Assembly (NCBI GenBank): GCA_020638575.1
Contig: JACKIH010000003.1
Location: forward strand, 1,159,501-1,223,500
From: Rhodospirillaceae bacterium
GTDB taxonomy: Bacteria; Pseudomonadota; Alphaproteobacteria; DSM-16000; Inquilinaceae
Direction: 5' to 3'
DNA: 64,000 nucleotides
The position numbers and the translations under genes were made by a program. Positions within the stretch are counted from its first letter, which is position 1. Each line of letters starts with the position of its first letter. The notes under the pieces are model-generated. The model saw only the letters and a list, made by a program, of their open reading frames with translations, searched no databases and was not told the DNA's origin. This document shows, one piece after another, positions 25,000 to 33,285 of this stretch.

Positions 25000-27420
25000 A
25001 TGAAGACGCACGCACAGGCGGTGGTGATCGGCGGCGGGCTGATCGGCTGCTCCATCCTCTACCACCTGGCCAAGCTGGGCTGGCGCGACGTGGTGCTGCT
25101 GGAGCGTTCGGAGCTGACGTCGGGCTCCACCTGGCACGCCGCGGCCGGCATCCATGGGCTGCACGACAGCACCAACATCTCCCGCCTGCAGTATTACACC
25201 ATGAAGCTCTACAAAGAGTTGGAGGCGGAAACCGGCCAGGGCTGCGGCATCTTTCAACCCGGCTCGCTCTACCTGGCCCAGACGGAAGACCGCGAACACC
25301 AGCTCCGCATCCAGGCGGCCAAGGCCCGGCAGTTCGGCATCGACTTCCACGAACTCAGCATCGCCGAAGCCGAGGATCTGCACCCGCTGGTGGATTTTAC
25401 CGGCATCCGCTGCGTGATGTTCGAGGCGGACGGCGGCAACGTCGACCCGTCGGGTGTCACCTACGCCTATGCCCAGGCGGCCCGCGCGCTGGGGGCGGAG
25501 ATCCACCGCTTCACGCCGGTTGTCGCCACCGCCCCGCGGGCGGACGGCGGCTGGGATGTGGCAACGCCCGCCGGCACCATCCACGCCGATGTGGTGGTGA
25601 ACGCCGCCGGACTGTGGGGCCGCGAAGTGGCGCGCATGGCCGGTTTCGAGCTACCGCTGATGACGCTGGAACACCAGTATTTCGTCACCGAGACGATCCC
25701 GGAAATCGCCCGACTGGGCCGCCGCCTGCCCTCCGTCGCCGACCGCGACAGCGAATACTATCTGCGCCAGGAGGGCCTCGGCCTGCTGGTCGGCGCCTAC
25801 GAGCGCGACGGCCGCTTCTGGGCGGAGGACGGCACGCCGGCCGGCTTCGGCCACGAGCTTCTGGAGGCCGACCTGGAGCGCATCGAGCCCAATGTCATGG
25901 CCGCCTGCAGCCGCGTCCCGGTATTGGCGGAGGCCGGCATCAAGCGGGTGATCAACGGCCCGATGATCTGGTCGCCCGACAGTGCCGCCCTGTTCGGCCC
26001 GGTGCCGGAACTGACCAACTACTACTGCTGTGCCGGCATCATCCCCGGCTTTTCCCAGTCCGGCGGGCTGGGGCTGCTGCTCGCCCAATGGATCGTGGAC
26101 GGCGAGCCGGAACTGGACCTGTTCGGCTGGGATCTGGCGCGGTTCGGTGCCTGGGCTTCAAAATCCTTCACCAAGGCGCGGGCGCTCGACTGCTACGCCC
26201 ACCGCTTCCGCATCCACTTCCCCGGCGAGGAACGCGCGGCCGGGCGGCCGGTGCGCACTCGGCCGGCCTACGATCGCCAGACGGCGCTGGGCGCGGTGTT
26301 CGGCTTCAACTACGGCTGGGAACAGCCGCTGTTCTATGCCGGCAACGGTGTCGCCCGGGACGATTCCTTCGGTTACGAGCGCCAGCCCTGGCATGCGGCG
26401 GTGGGGGCGGAATGCCGGGCGCTGCGCAGCGGTGTCGGCATCATCGACACCTCCACGTTCGCCAAGTACGAGGTGACCGGCGCAGGCGGGGCGGACTGGC
26501 TCGACCGCGTGGTCGCCAACAAAGTGCCGCGCAAGACCGGGCGTGCCGCGCTGACGCCGCTGCTGGGCAAGCGCGGCGGCATCGCCGGCGACTTCACCGT
26601 CACCCGGATCGACGACGAAACCCTGCTGATCATCGGCTCCGGCATGGCGGAGCGCTATCACAAGCGCTTCTTCGATTCGGTACCGCGGCCGGCCGGCGTG
26701 GGGTTCCGCTCCGTCACCGAAGCCCGCGCCGGCTTCAACGTGGCGGGACCGCAGGCGCGCACCTTACTGGCGCGCCTCACCGATGCCGACCTGTCGTCCG
26801 CCGCCTTCCCCTTCCTGACGGGCCGCCGGCTGACCGTGGCGGGGCTCGACGCGGTCGCCGTCCGCGTCTCCTTCACCGGCGACCTGGGCTGGGAGATCTA
26901 TGTGGCCGAGGCCGACCAGCCGGCCCTGTTCGATGCCCTGCTGGCGGCGGGCGAAGACTTGGGCGTGCGCCCCGTGGGCAGCCGTGCGCTGGCCTCGCTA
27001 CGCATCGAGAAGGGCTATGGGAGCTGGGGGCGGGAATATTCGCCGGAATACTGGCCCCAGGAGGTGGGGCTCGACCGCCTGGTGAAGCTGGACAAGCCGG
27101 AGTTCCTCGGCCGTGAGGCGTATCTGGCGGTGAAGGACCGGCCGCCGCGCGAGCGCCTGGTGGTCCTGGAGGTCGACGCCCCCACCGCCGATGCGTCCGG
27201 CAGCGAGCCAATCTTCCTCATCGACGGCACCGCGGCGGGCCGTGTCAGCTCCGGGGCCTACAGCCACACCTTCGGCTGCTCCCTGGCGCTCGGCTTCGTG
27301 CGCGCTGACCTGGCGGAGCCCGGCCGGGCGCTGGAGGTGGCCATCCTCGGCCGCCCGCATGCCGCCCGCATCCTGCCGCACGCGCCGTTCGATCCGGCCG
27401 GCGAGCGGCTGAGGAGTTGA
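25000..27420 (+). CDS. FAD-dependent oxidoreductase fused to a GcvT domain (dimethylglycine/sarcosine dehydrogenase-like)
   Basis: 806-aa two-domain enzyme. Residues 1-400 are a DAO-type FAD domain (AVVIGGGLIGCSILYHLAKLG; then ELTSGSTWHAAAGIHG, where the His aligns with the covalent-FAD His of dimethylglycine dehydrogenase). Residues ~420-800 are a folate-binding GcvT/aminomethyltransferase domain (GVGIIDTSTFAKYEVTGAGG, VSFTGDLGWEIYV, RIEKGYGSWGREYSPEYWP). Such enzymes demethylate dimethylglycine, sarcosine or related N-methyl amines and hand the carbon to tetrahydrofolate. The start at 25000 places the FAD fold at residue 5; an ATG at 24928 is possible. It is followed by an MmgE/PrpD gene and an MttB homologue, which supports a methylated-amine substrate. 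Confidence 0.88.
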   Translation: MKTHAQAVVIGGGLIGCSILYHLAKLGWRDVVLLERSELTSGSTWHAAAGIHGLHDSTNISRLQYYTMKLYKELEAETGQGCGIFQPGSLYLAQTEDREHQLRIQAAKARQFGIDFHELSIAEAEDLHPLVDFTGIRCVMFEADGGNVDPSGVTYAYAQAARALGAEIHRFTPVVATAPRADGGWDVATPAGTIHADVVVNAAGLWGREVARMAGFELPLMTLEHQYFVTETIPEIARLGRRLPSVADRDSEYYLRQEGLGLLVGAYERDGRFWAEDGTPAGFGHELLEADLERIEPNVMAACSRVPVLAEAGIKRVINGPMIWSPDSAALFGPVPELTNYYCCAGIIPGFSQSGGLGLLLAQWIVDGEPELDLFGWDLARFGAWASKSFTKARALDCYAHRFRIHFPGEERAAGRPVRTRPAYDRQTALGAVFGFNYGWEQPLFYAGNGVARDDSFGYERQPWHAAVGAECRALRSGVGIIDTSTFAKYEVTGAGGADWLDRVVANKVPRKTGRAALTPLLGKRGGIAGDFTVTRIDDETLLIIGSGMAERYHKRFFDSVPRPAGVGFRSVTEARAGFNVAGPQARTLLARLTDADLSSAAFPFLTGRRLTVAGLDAVAVRVSFTGDLGWEIYVAEADQPALFDALLAAGEDLGVRPVGSRALASLRIEKGYGSWGREYSPEYWPQEVGLDRLVKLDKPEFLGREAYLAVKDRPPRERLVVLEVDAPTADASGSEPIFLIDGTAAGRVSSGAYSHTFGCSLALGFVRADLAEPGRALEVAILGRPHAARILPHAPFDPAGERLRS

Positions 27421-27475
27421 CGCCGATGCGCTCGGCTCATCGGCCTCGCACCGGCAGTCAGGCCGGGGGCTTCCC

Positions 27476-27544
27476 GGCCCGACCCCGCCACCCGGCCGCC
27501 CAATCCAGGATACTGCCGTGGGTGGCTGGGTGGGGGAGCGGGCC
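27476..27544. repeat. Imperfect palindromic repeat, copy 1 (~69 bp)
   Basis: Long GC-rich hairpin lying between two genes of one transcription unit. The 5' arm has CCACCCGGCCGCCCAA and the 3' arm GGGTGGCTGGGTGGGGGAG, closed by GGCCCG/CGGGCC. A clearly homologous palindrome lies at 47080-47147 between dhaK and dhaL. It is probably a REP-like dispersed repeat that folds in mRNA. Confidence 0.65.
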
Positions 27545-27585
27545 GGAACCGGACTGGCACCGCCCATGGCCCATGGGCGATGGAC

Positions 27586-27597
27586 GGGAGATCTCCC
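27586..27597. promoter_or_regulatory. Perfect 12-bp palindrome directly before the MmgE/PrpD start
   Basis: GGGAGATCTCCC ends one base before the ATG at 27599 and includes the only Shine-Dalgarno-like sequence (GGGAG). A near-palindrome CGCCCATGGCCCATGGGCG precedes it at 27561-27579. Either could mask the ribosome site or bind a regulator. Confidence 0.35.
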
Positions 27598-27598
27598 C

Positions 27599-29008
27599 AT
27601 GACGCGCATGCAGAGCCTGCCCGAGCCCGCACCCGCCTTCGCGGCAGTGGCCGACTTCGTGCTGGAGACGCGGTTTGAGGACATCCCCGAACCGGCCAGC
27701 GATTTCGCGGCCCTGCTGCTGCTCGACCTGGTGGGCGTGGCCGCCGCCGCCACGCCCTTGCCGGCGGGCCGCATCGCCCGCGACCATGCCGCCCGTTTCT
27801 GGGCTGCCGGCGCCGGGGTGCCCACGGCCCATCTGCTGTTCGACGGGCGGCCGGTGTCGCCACCGGGAGCCGCCTTCGCGCTCGCCACCCAGATCGACAA
27901 CCTGGATGCCCATGACGGCTACCAGCCCTCGAAGGGCCATGCCGGGGCGGCCCTGCTGCCGGTTCTGACTGCCCTGGCACCCGAAGGACTGAGCGGCCGC
28001 GCAGCACTTGCCGCCCTGGTGGTGGGCTACGAGGTGGCTTACCGCGCCGCCGTGGCCTTGCACGCCACCACGGCGGACTACCACACATCCGGCGCCTGGA
28101 ACGCGCTGGGCTGCGTGGCCATCGCCGCGCGCCTCATCGGGCTCGACCGTTCGGCCCTGCGCCACGCGTTTGGCATCGCCGAATTCCACGGGCCGCGCAG
28201 CCAGATGATGCGGGAAATCGCCAACCCGACCATGCTGCACGACGGCACCGGCTGGGGGGCTCCCGTCGGTGCTGCTGCGGCCCTGCTGGCGGCCGGCGGG
28301 TTTACCGGCGCTCCGGCCGCCCTGGTGGAGTTCGACGATGCCGCCGCGGTGTGGGGCGACCTCGGCAGCGTTTGGCTGACGACGCGGCAATACATCAAGC
28401 CCTACCCCATCTGCCGCTGGGCCCATGCCCCCATCGACGCCGCCCTGGCGCTGCGGGCCCGGCATGGGATCACCGCCGACGATGTGGCGGGGGTGGAGAT
28501 CGCCGCCTTCCGCGAGGCGACGGAGCTTTTCAACGGCGTGCCGGCGGACACCGCGCGCGCCCAGTATTCGCTCGCCTGGCCGGTGGCGGCAGCACTGGCC
28601 CGCGGCCGCGTCGGCGTGGCGGAGATCACCGATCCGGGGCTCGCCGATGCGGACATCGCGCGCCTGGTGGCAGCCACCACGGTGTGCGTCGACGCCGACT
28701 GCGATGCCACCTTCCCCGCCAAGCGGCGCGGCGGCATCCGCGTCGTGCTCAGGGACGGGCAGCGGCTGGACAGCGGGCTGATCGAGGCCAGCGGCGGCCC
28801 CGATCCGCAGCCCGATGCCGCTACGGTGATTGCCAAGTACCGGCGCTTTGCCGAACCGGTGCTGGGGCGCACGCGGGCGGCCCTGCTGGAAACCGCCATC
28901 CTCAACGCCGGCGCACCGGACGCCGACTTCTCCGCCCTGCTGGTGGCCTTGCACGCGCCGGCGATCGTCGAACCGCTGGAAACGGAGCTGGTGCATGCCG
29001 GACGCTGA
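27599..29008 (+). CDS. MmgE/PrpD family protein
   Basis: 469-aa member of the MmgE/PrpD family (2-methylcitrate dehydratase, cis-aconitate decarboxylase and iminodisuccinate epimerase relatives). Typical blocks are LATQIDNLDAHDGYQPSKGHAGAALLPVL, LVVGYEVAYRAAVALH, SGAWNALGCVAIAARLIGLD and TRQYIKPYPICRWAHAPIDAAL. The family covers dehydratases, epimerases and decarboxylases, and no methylcitrate genes are nearby, so the substrate is unknown. The start at 27599 is used; an ATG at 27608 is equally possible and a longer reading from 27518 lacks similarity. The stop lies 14 nt inside the next gene, which indicates coupling. Confidence 0.85.
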   Translation: MTRMQSLPEPAPAFAAVADFVLETRFEDIPEPASDFAALLLLDLVGVAAAATPLPAGRIARDHAARFWAAGAGVPTAHLLFDGRPVSPPGAAFALATQIDNLDAHDGYQPSKGHAGAALLPVLTALAPEGLSGRAALAALVVGYEVAYRAAVALHATTADYHTSGAWNALGCVAIAARLIGLDRSALRHAFGIAEFHGPRSQMMREIANPTMLHDGTGWGAPVGAAAALLAAGGFTGAPAALVEFDDAAAVWGDLGSVWLTTRQYIKPYPICRWAHAPIDAALALRARHGITADDVAGVEIAAFREATELFNGVPADTARAQYSLAWPVAAALARGRVGVAEITDPGLADADIARLVAATTVCVDADCDATFPAKRRGGIRVVLRDGQRLDSGLIEASGGPDPQPDAATVIAKYRRFAEPVLGRTRAALLETAILNAGAPDADFSALLVALHAPAIVEPLETELVHAGR

Positions 29009-30560
29009 GGGCCACAAGGACACCCACAGGCGCCGCCGCAAGGGCCATTCGCCGCGCGACCGGGCAGCCGTCGAACACGGACTGCCGCAGCTCCCCTGGC
29101 AGCAGGTGGTGAACCCCTACCCGCCCCTGCGCATCCTCACCGACGACCAGGTGGACGCCATCCACCAGACCAGCCTGCGCATCCTGGAAGAACTCGGCAT
29201 CGAGCTGATGAGCCCGCAGGCCCGCGCCGTGTTCCGTGCCGCCGGGGCGGAGGTGGACGAGGCCAGCGGCACCGTGCGCATCGACCGCGGGCTGGTGGCC
29301 GAGGCGCTCGCCACCACCCGGCCCAGCTTCACCCTGACCCCGCGCAACCCCGACCACGCGATCGTGCTCGGCGGCAACCGCGTCACCTTCGGGCTGGTGG
29401 CCGGCCCGCCCAATGTGCACGACTGCGTGCGCGGCCGCCGCCGCGGCAACATCGCCGACTATCGCGACCTGGTGCGCCTCGCCCACCACTTCAACGTCAT
29501 CCAGGTGATCGGCAACCAGGTGATCGCACCGGTGGAGCTGCCGGCCAACACCCGGCACCTGGATACCTACGACGCCAACTTGACCTATTGCGACCTGGTG
29601 TTCCACGCCCAGGCCATCGGCGAAGGCCGGGTGATGGACGCCATCCACATGCTGGCGCTGGCCCGCGGGCTGACGCTGGACGAGTTGGCGGAAAGCCCCG
29701 GGCTCACCACCATCATCTCCGTCAACAGCCCGCGGCGGTTCGACGGTCCCATGGCCGACGGCATGATGGCCCTGTCGCGCCACGGCCAGTCGGTGTGCAT
29801 CACGCCGTTTACCCTGATGGGCGCCATGAGCCCCGTCACCCTCGCCGGGGCGCTGGCCCAGCAGAATGCCGAAGCGCTGTTCGGCGTGGTGCTCACCCAG
29901 TTGGTGCGGCCCGGCGCGCCGGTGATCTACGGCGCCTACACCTCCAACGTCGACCTGCGGTCGGGTGCGCCGGCCTTCGGCACGCCGGAGAACGTGAAGG
30001 CCAACATCGCCAGCGGCCAGTTGGCCAGGCGCTACAACCTGCCGCTGCGCGCGTCCCCCACCAACGCCTCCAACGCACCCGACGCCCAGGCGGTCTACGA
30101 GACGCTGAACGCGCTGTGGAGCTGCGTGCTCGGCGGCACCAACCTGATCTACCACGCAGCCGGCTGGCTGGAAGGCGGGCTCACCGCCAGCTTCGAAAAG
30201 CTGGTGCTGGATGTGGAGATGATCCAGCACATGGTGGAAACCCTGAAGCCGATTGCGGTGGATGAGGGTGAACTGGCGTTCGAAGCGCTGGCCGGCGTGC
30301 CCACCGGCGGCCATTTCTTCGGCTCGCCGCACACGCTGGAGCGCTACGAGGCGGCGTTCTACCGGCCGCTGGTGTCCGACTGGCAGAACTATCAGGCGTG
30401 GGAGGCGGCGGGGGCGAAGGACGCCACGGCACGGGCGACGGAGATCTGGCAGCAGGCGTTGCGCGAGTACCAGCAGCCCGCCATGCCGCAAGACCGCCGT
30501 GAGGCGCTCGACGCCTACATCGCCCAGCGCAAGGAAGCGATTGGCACGGGCGAGCCGTAG
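28995..30560 (+). CDS. Trimethylamine methyltransferase (MttB) family protein without pyrrolysine
   Basis: 521-aa MttB-superfamily (COG5598) protein. The barrel starts at LRILTDDQVDAIHQTSLRILEELGIELMS; FGLVAGPPNVHDCVRGRRRG and PLRASPTNASNAPDAQAVYET are other family blocks. There is no in-frame TAG in the reading frame, so it is the non-pyrrolysine type. Characterised members of that type (MtgB) demethylate glycine betaine or other quaternary amines onto a corrinoid protein. No corrinoid-protein gene is visible next to it. It overlaps the MmgE/PrpD gene by 14 nt. The N-terminal ~30 residues are basic (HRRRRKGHSPRDR). Confidence 0.87.
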   Translation: MPDAEGHKDTHRRRRKGHSPRDRAAVEHGLPQLPWQQVVNPYPPLRILTDDQVDAIHQTSLRILEELGIELMSPQARAVFRAAGAEVDEASGTVRIDRGLVAEALATTRPSFTLTPRNPDHAIVLGGNRVTFGLVAGPPNVHDCVRGRRRGNIADYRDLVRLAHHFNVIQVIGNQVIAPVELPANTRHLDTYDANLTYCDLVFHAQAIGEGRVMDAIHMLALARGLTLDELAESPGLTTIISVNSPRRFDGPMADGMMALSRHGQSVCITPFTLMGAMSPVTLAGALAQQNAEALFGVVLTQLVRPGAPVIYGAYTSNVDLRSGAPAFGTPENVKANIASGQLARRYNLPLRASPTNASNAPDAQAVYETLNALWSCVLGGTNLIYHAAGWLEGGLTASFEKLVLDVEMIQHMVETLKPIAVDEGELAFEALAGVPTGGHFFGSPHTLERYEAAFYRPLVSDWQNYQAWEAAGAKDATARATEIWQQALREYQQPAMPQDRREALDAYIAQRKEAIGTGEP

Positions 30561-30581
30561 CCCTACCTCCCCTCGCACATC

Positions 30582-30601
30582 ATGCCGGCCCAGGCGGGCA
30601 T
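30582..30601. repeat. REP-like palindrome between convergent genes
   Basis: ATGCCGGCCCAGGCGGGCAT, a nearly perfect 20-bp palindrome in the 108 bp between the MttB gene and hutU, which converge. It resembles the short palindromes scattered between genes in many alphaproteobacteria and may help terminate both transcripts. Confidence 0.5.
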
Positions 30602-30668
30602 CTCCTGGGAGATCAAGGCCCCCCGCTTCCGCGGGCGTGACGATCGGGAGCGGGGCGAACGCGGCGCC

Positions 30669-32339
30669 CTACCCGCCCAAACTCGGCAGGCGCAGGCCGT
30701 ATTCGCGGGCGCAGGTCTTGGCGATGTCGTAGCCGGCATCGGCGTGGCGCATCACCCCCGTGGCGGGATCGTTCCACAGCACGCGAGCGATGCGCGCGTC
30801 GGCTTCCTTGGTGCCGTCGCAGCAGATCACCATGCCGGCGTGCTGGCTGAAGCCCATGCCGACGCCGCCGCCATGGTGCAGCGACACCCAGGTGGCGCCC
30901 GACGCGCAGTTGAGCAACGCGTTCAGAAGCGGCCAGTCCGACACCGCGTCCGAGCCGTCGAGCATCCCCTCGGTCTCGCGGTTGGGCGAGGCGACGGAGC
31001 CCGAATCCAGATGGTCGCGGCCGATCACCAGGGGCGCCTTCAGCTCGCCCTTGCGCACCATCTCGTTGAACGCCAGGCCCAGGCGGTGGCGCTGGCCCAG
31101 CCCCACCCAGCAGATGCGCGCCGGCAGCCCCTGGAAGTGGATGCGCTGCCTGGCCATGTCGAGCCAGGTGTGCAGGTGCGGATCGTCGGGGATCAGCTCC
31201 TTCACCTTGGCGTCGGTCTTGAAGATGTCCTCCGGATCGCCGGACAGGGCCGCCCAGCGGAACGGCCCGATGCCGCGGCAGAAGAGCGGGCGGATATAGG
31301 CCGGCACGAAGCCGGGGAAGGAGAACGCCTCCTTCAGCCCCTCCTCGAAGGCCACCTGGCGGATGTTGTTGCCGTAGTCCAGCGTCGGCACGTCGGCGTT
31401 CCACAGGTCCAGCATGGCCTTCACGTGGACCTTCATGCTGGCCCGCGCCGCCGCTTCCACTGCGGCGGGATCGCTTTCCCGCTTGTCCCGCCATTCCGCC
31501 ATGGTCCAGCCCTGGGGCAGGTAGCCGTTGACGGGATCGTGGGCGGAGGTCTGGTCGGTGACGATGTCCGGGCGCAGGCCGCGGCGCACCACCTCCGGCA
31601 CCACGTCGGCGGCATTGCCCAGAAGGCCGACGGAGACCGGCCGGCCGGCGGCATGGGCGCGCGACACGATCTCCAGCGCGTCGTCCAGCGTTTCCGCACT
31701 GGCGTCCACGTAGCCGGTGCGCAGGCGGAAATCGATGCGGTCGGGGTCGCACTCCACGGCGATGCACGACGCCCCGGCCATGGTGGCGGCCAGCGGCTGG
31801 GCACCGCCCATGCCGCCCAGCCCGGCGGTCAGGATCCAGCGGTCGCGCAAGTCGCCGCCATAGTGCTTGCGGCCGGCGGCCACGAACGTCTCGTAGGTGC
31901 CCTGCACGATCCCCTGGGTGCCGATATAGATCCAGCTTCCGGCCGTCATCTGGCCGTACATCATCAGGCCCTTGCGGTCCAACTCGTGGAAATGCGCCCA
32001 GTTGGCCCAGTGGGGCACGATGTTGGAATTGGCGATCAGCACGCGCGGCGCGTCGGCATGGGTGCGGAACACGCCCACCGGCCGGCCGGACTGCACCAAG
32101 AGCGTCTCGTCCGTCTCCAGGGTCTTCAGGGTGGCGACGATGCGGTCGAAATCCTCCCAGCTCCGCGCCGCCCGGCCGATGCCGCCATAGACCACCAGCT
32201 CGTTAGGGTTCTCCGCCACCTCGGCATCGAGGTTGTTCATCAGCATGCGCAAGGGCGCTTCGGTGAGCCAGGACTTGGTGGAGATCTGCGAGCCGCGGGG
32301 TGCGCGGACGGCGCGGGCATTGCGCAGGCGGTCGATCAT
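30669..32339 (-). CDS. hutU: Urocanate hydratase
   Basis: Urocanase, 556 aa, which uses NAD+ as an electrophile to turn urocanate into 4-imidazolone-5-propionate. Family motifs are ELVVYGGIGRAARSWEDFD, MYGQMTAGSWIYIGTQGIVQGTYETF, LTAGLGGMGGAQPLAATMAG (nucleotide binding) and DQTSAHDPVNGYLPQGW near the active site. Length is as expected. The gene is last in a minus-strand series with hutG, an amidohydrolase and a TRAP transporter. hutH and hutI are absent from the window, so any complete histidine pathway must be encoded elsewhere. Confidence 0.96.
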   Translation of the reverse strand: MIDRLRNARAVRAPRGSQISTKSWLTEAPLRMLMNNLDAEVAENPNELVVYGGIGRAARSWEDFDRIVATLKTLETDETLLVQSGRPVGVFRTHADAPRVLIANSNIVPHWANWAHFHELDRKGLMMYGQMTAGSWIYIGTQGIVQGTYETFVAAGRKHYGGDLRDRWILTAGLGGMGGAQPLAATMAGASCIAVECDPDRIDFRLRTGYVDASAETLDDALEIVSRAHAAGRPVSVGLLGNAADVVPEVVRRGLRPDIVTDQTSAHDPVNGYLPQGWTMAEWRDKRESDPAAVEAAARASMKVHVKAMLDLWNADVPTLDYGNNIRQVAFEEGLKEAFSFPGFVPAYIRPLFCRGIGPFRWAALSGDPEDIFKTDAKVKELIPDDPHLHTWLDMARQRIHFQGLPARICWVGLGQRHRLGLAFNEMVRKGELKAPLVIGRDHLDSGSVASPNRETEGMLDGSDAVSDWPLLNALLNCASGATWVSLHHGGGVGMGFSQHAGMVICCDGTKEADARIARVLWNDPATGVMRHADAGYDIAKTCAREYGLRLPSLGG

Positions 32340-32372
32340 GGCGGGCAGGTCCTTGGCCGGGTGGGGGGCGGC

Positions 32373-33278
32373 CTATCTGGCAAGCGAGCGCACAAGCTCG
32401 TCAAGGCGTGCCAGCATGGGCGTGAGGACGGCCCCCAGCTTCAGGCATTTCACCAGGCCGAGCTGCCACGGCGGCGCTTCGTCCATATAGGCGCGCTGGG
32501 CGATTTCCATCTGGATGGCATGCACGCCATCTTGCGGCCGGCCGTAGTGGCGCGTCGTCCAGCCGCCCGTGAAGCGGCCGTTGAGCACCCAGGAGAAGCC
32601 GGACGCCTCGGCCGCCTCCACCACGGCGGCTTCCAGCGCCGGATCGCAGGTGGTGCCGCCGGCGGTGCCGATGTTGAGCACCGGCAGCTCGCCCTCAAAG
32701 AGGTAGGGAATGTTGGAGCGGATGGAGTGGCAGTCGTAGACCAGCGCCACGCCGTGGATCGCCTTCACCCGCGCGATCTGGGCGGCGAGTGCTGCGTGAT
32801 AGGGCGCGTGGTAGAGGGTGCGGCGGCGCTCGATCTCCGCCGCGTCGGGCTCCATGCCGGGTTTGTAGATCGGCTTGCCGTCGAAATCCGTCAGCGGGCA
32901 GAGCCCGGTGGTGTTCTGGCCGGGATAGAGGCTGGCGCCGTCCGGCGGGCGGTTGCAGTCGATCACATAGCGGTGGACGGAGGTGGCGACGACCGTGGAA
33001 TCGGCGTGGGCGTGCGCCCGCTCGATCTTCCAGGTCGTCTCTTCGCTACGTGCATTCGCTTGCGTGAACGTATCGGGCCGGGCGCGCGTGCCGCTGTAGA
33101 GCAGGCCGATATGCCAATCGGTATCGGCCAGCGCCTGGCCGGTTTCGTTCAAGGTCTCCGCCACGTCGCCGGGAACGAAGGTGCCGCCATGGGGCTGGCC
33201 CAGGATGATCGGGCCGTCGCCTTCGTTCACGCGGAGGAGCTGCGGTGCATTCCCCGATCCCAGATATGCGACGGCCAT
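32373..33278 (-). CDS. hutG: N-formylglutamate amidohydrolase (deformylase)
   Basis: 301-aa FGase-family hydrolase that splits N-formylglutamate to glutamate and formate in the five-step Hut route. The visible metal-site segments are ILGQPHGGTFVPGD, ATSVHRYVIDCNRPPDG and LVYDCHSIRSNIPYLFEGEL. It lies 33 bp upstream of hutU and 7 bp after the amidohydrolase gene, so the genes are probably one operon. Its presence implies that formiminoglutamate is first deiminated by HutF, which is not in this window. Confidence 0.9.
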   Translation of the reverse strand: MAVAYLGSGNAPQLLRVNEGDGPIILGQPHGGTFVPGDVAETLNETGQALADTDWHIGLLYSGTRARPDTFTQANARSEETTWKIERAHAHADSTVVATSVHRYVIDCNRPPDGASLYPGQNTTGLCPLTDFDGKPIYKPGMEPDAAEIERRRTLYHAPYHAALAAQIARVKAIHGVALVYDCHSIRSNIPYLFEGELPVLNIGTAGGTTCDPALEAAVVEAAEASGFSWVLNGRFTGGWTTRHYGRPQDGVHAIQMEIAQRAYMDEAPPWQLGLVKCLKLGAVLTPMLARLDELVRSLAR

Positions 33279-33285
33279 GTCACCC

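Noticed and set aside
28995..30560. Pyrrolysine-containing trimethylamine methyltransferase
   Set aside because: No in-frame TAG interrupts the gene and no pyl genes are present, so it belongs to the non-pyrrolysine branch.
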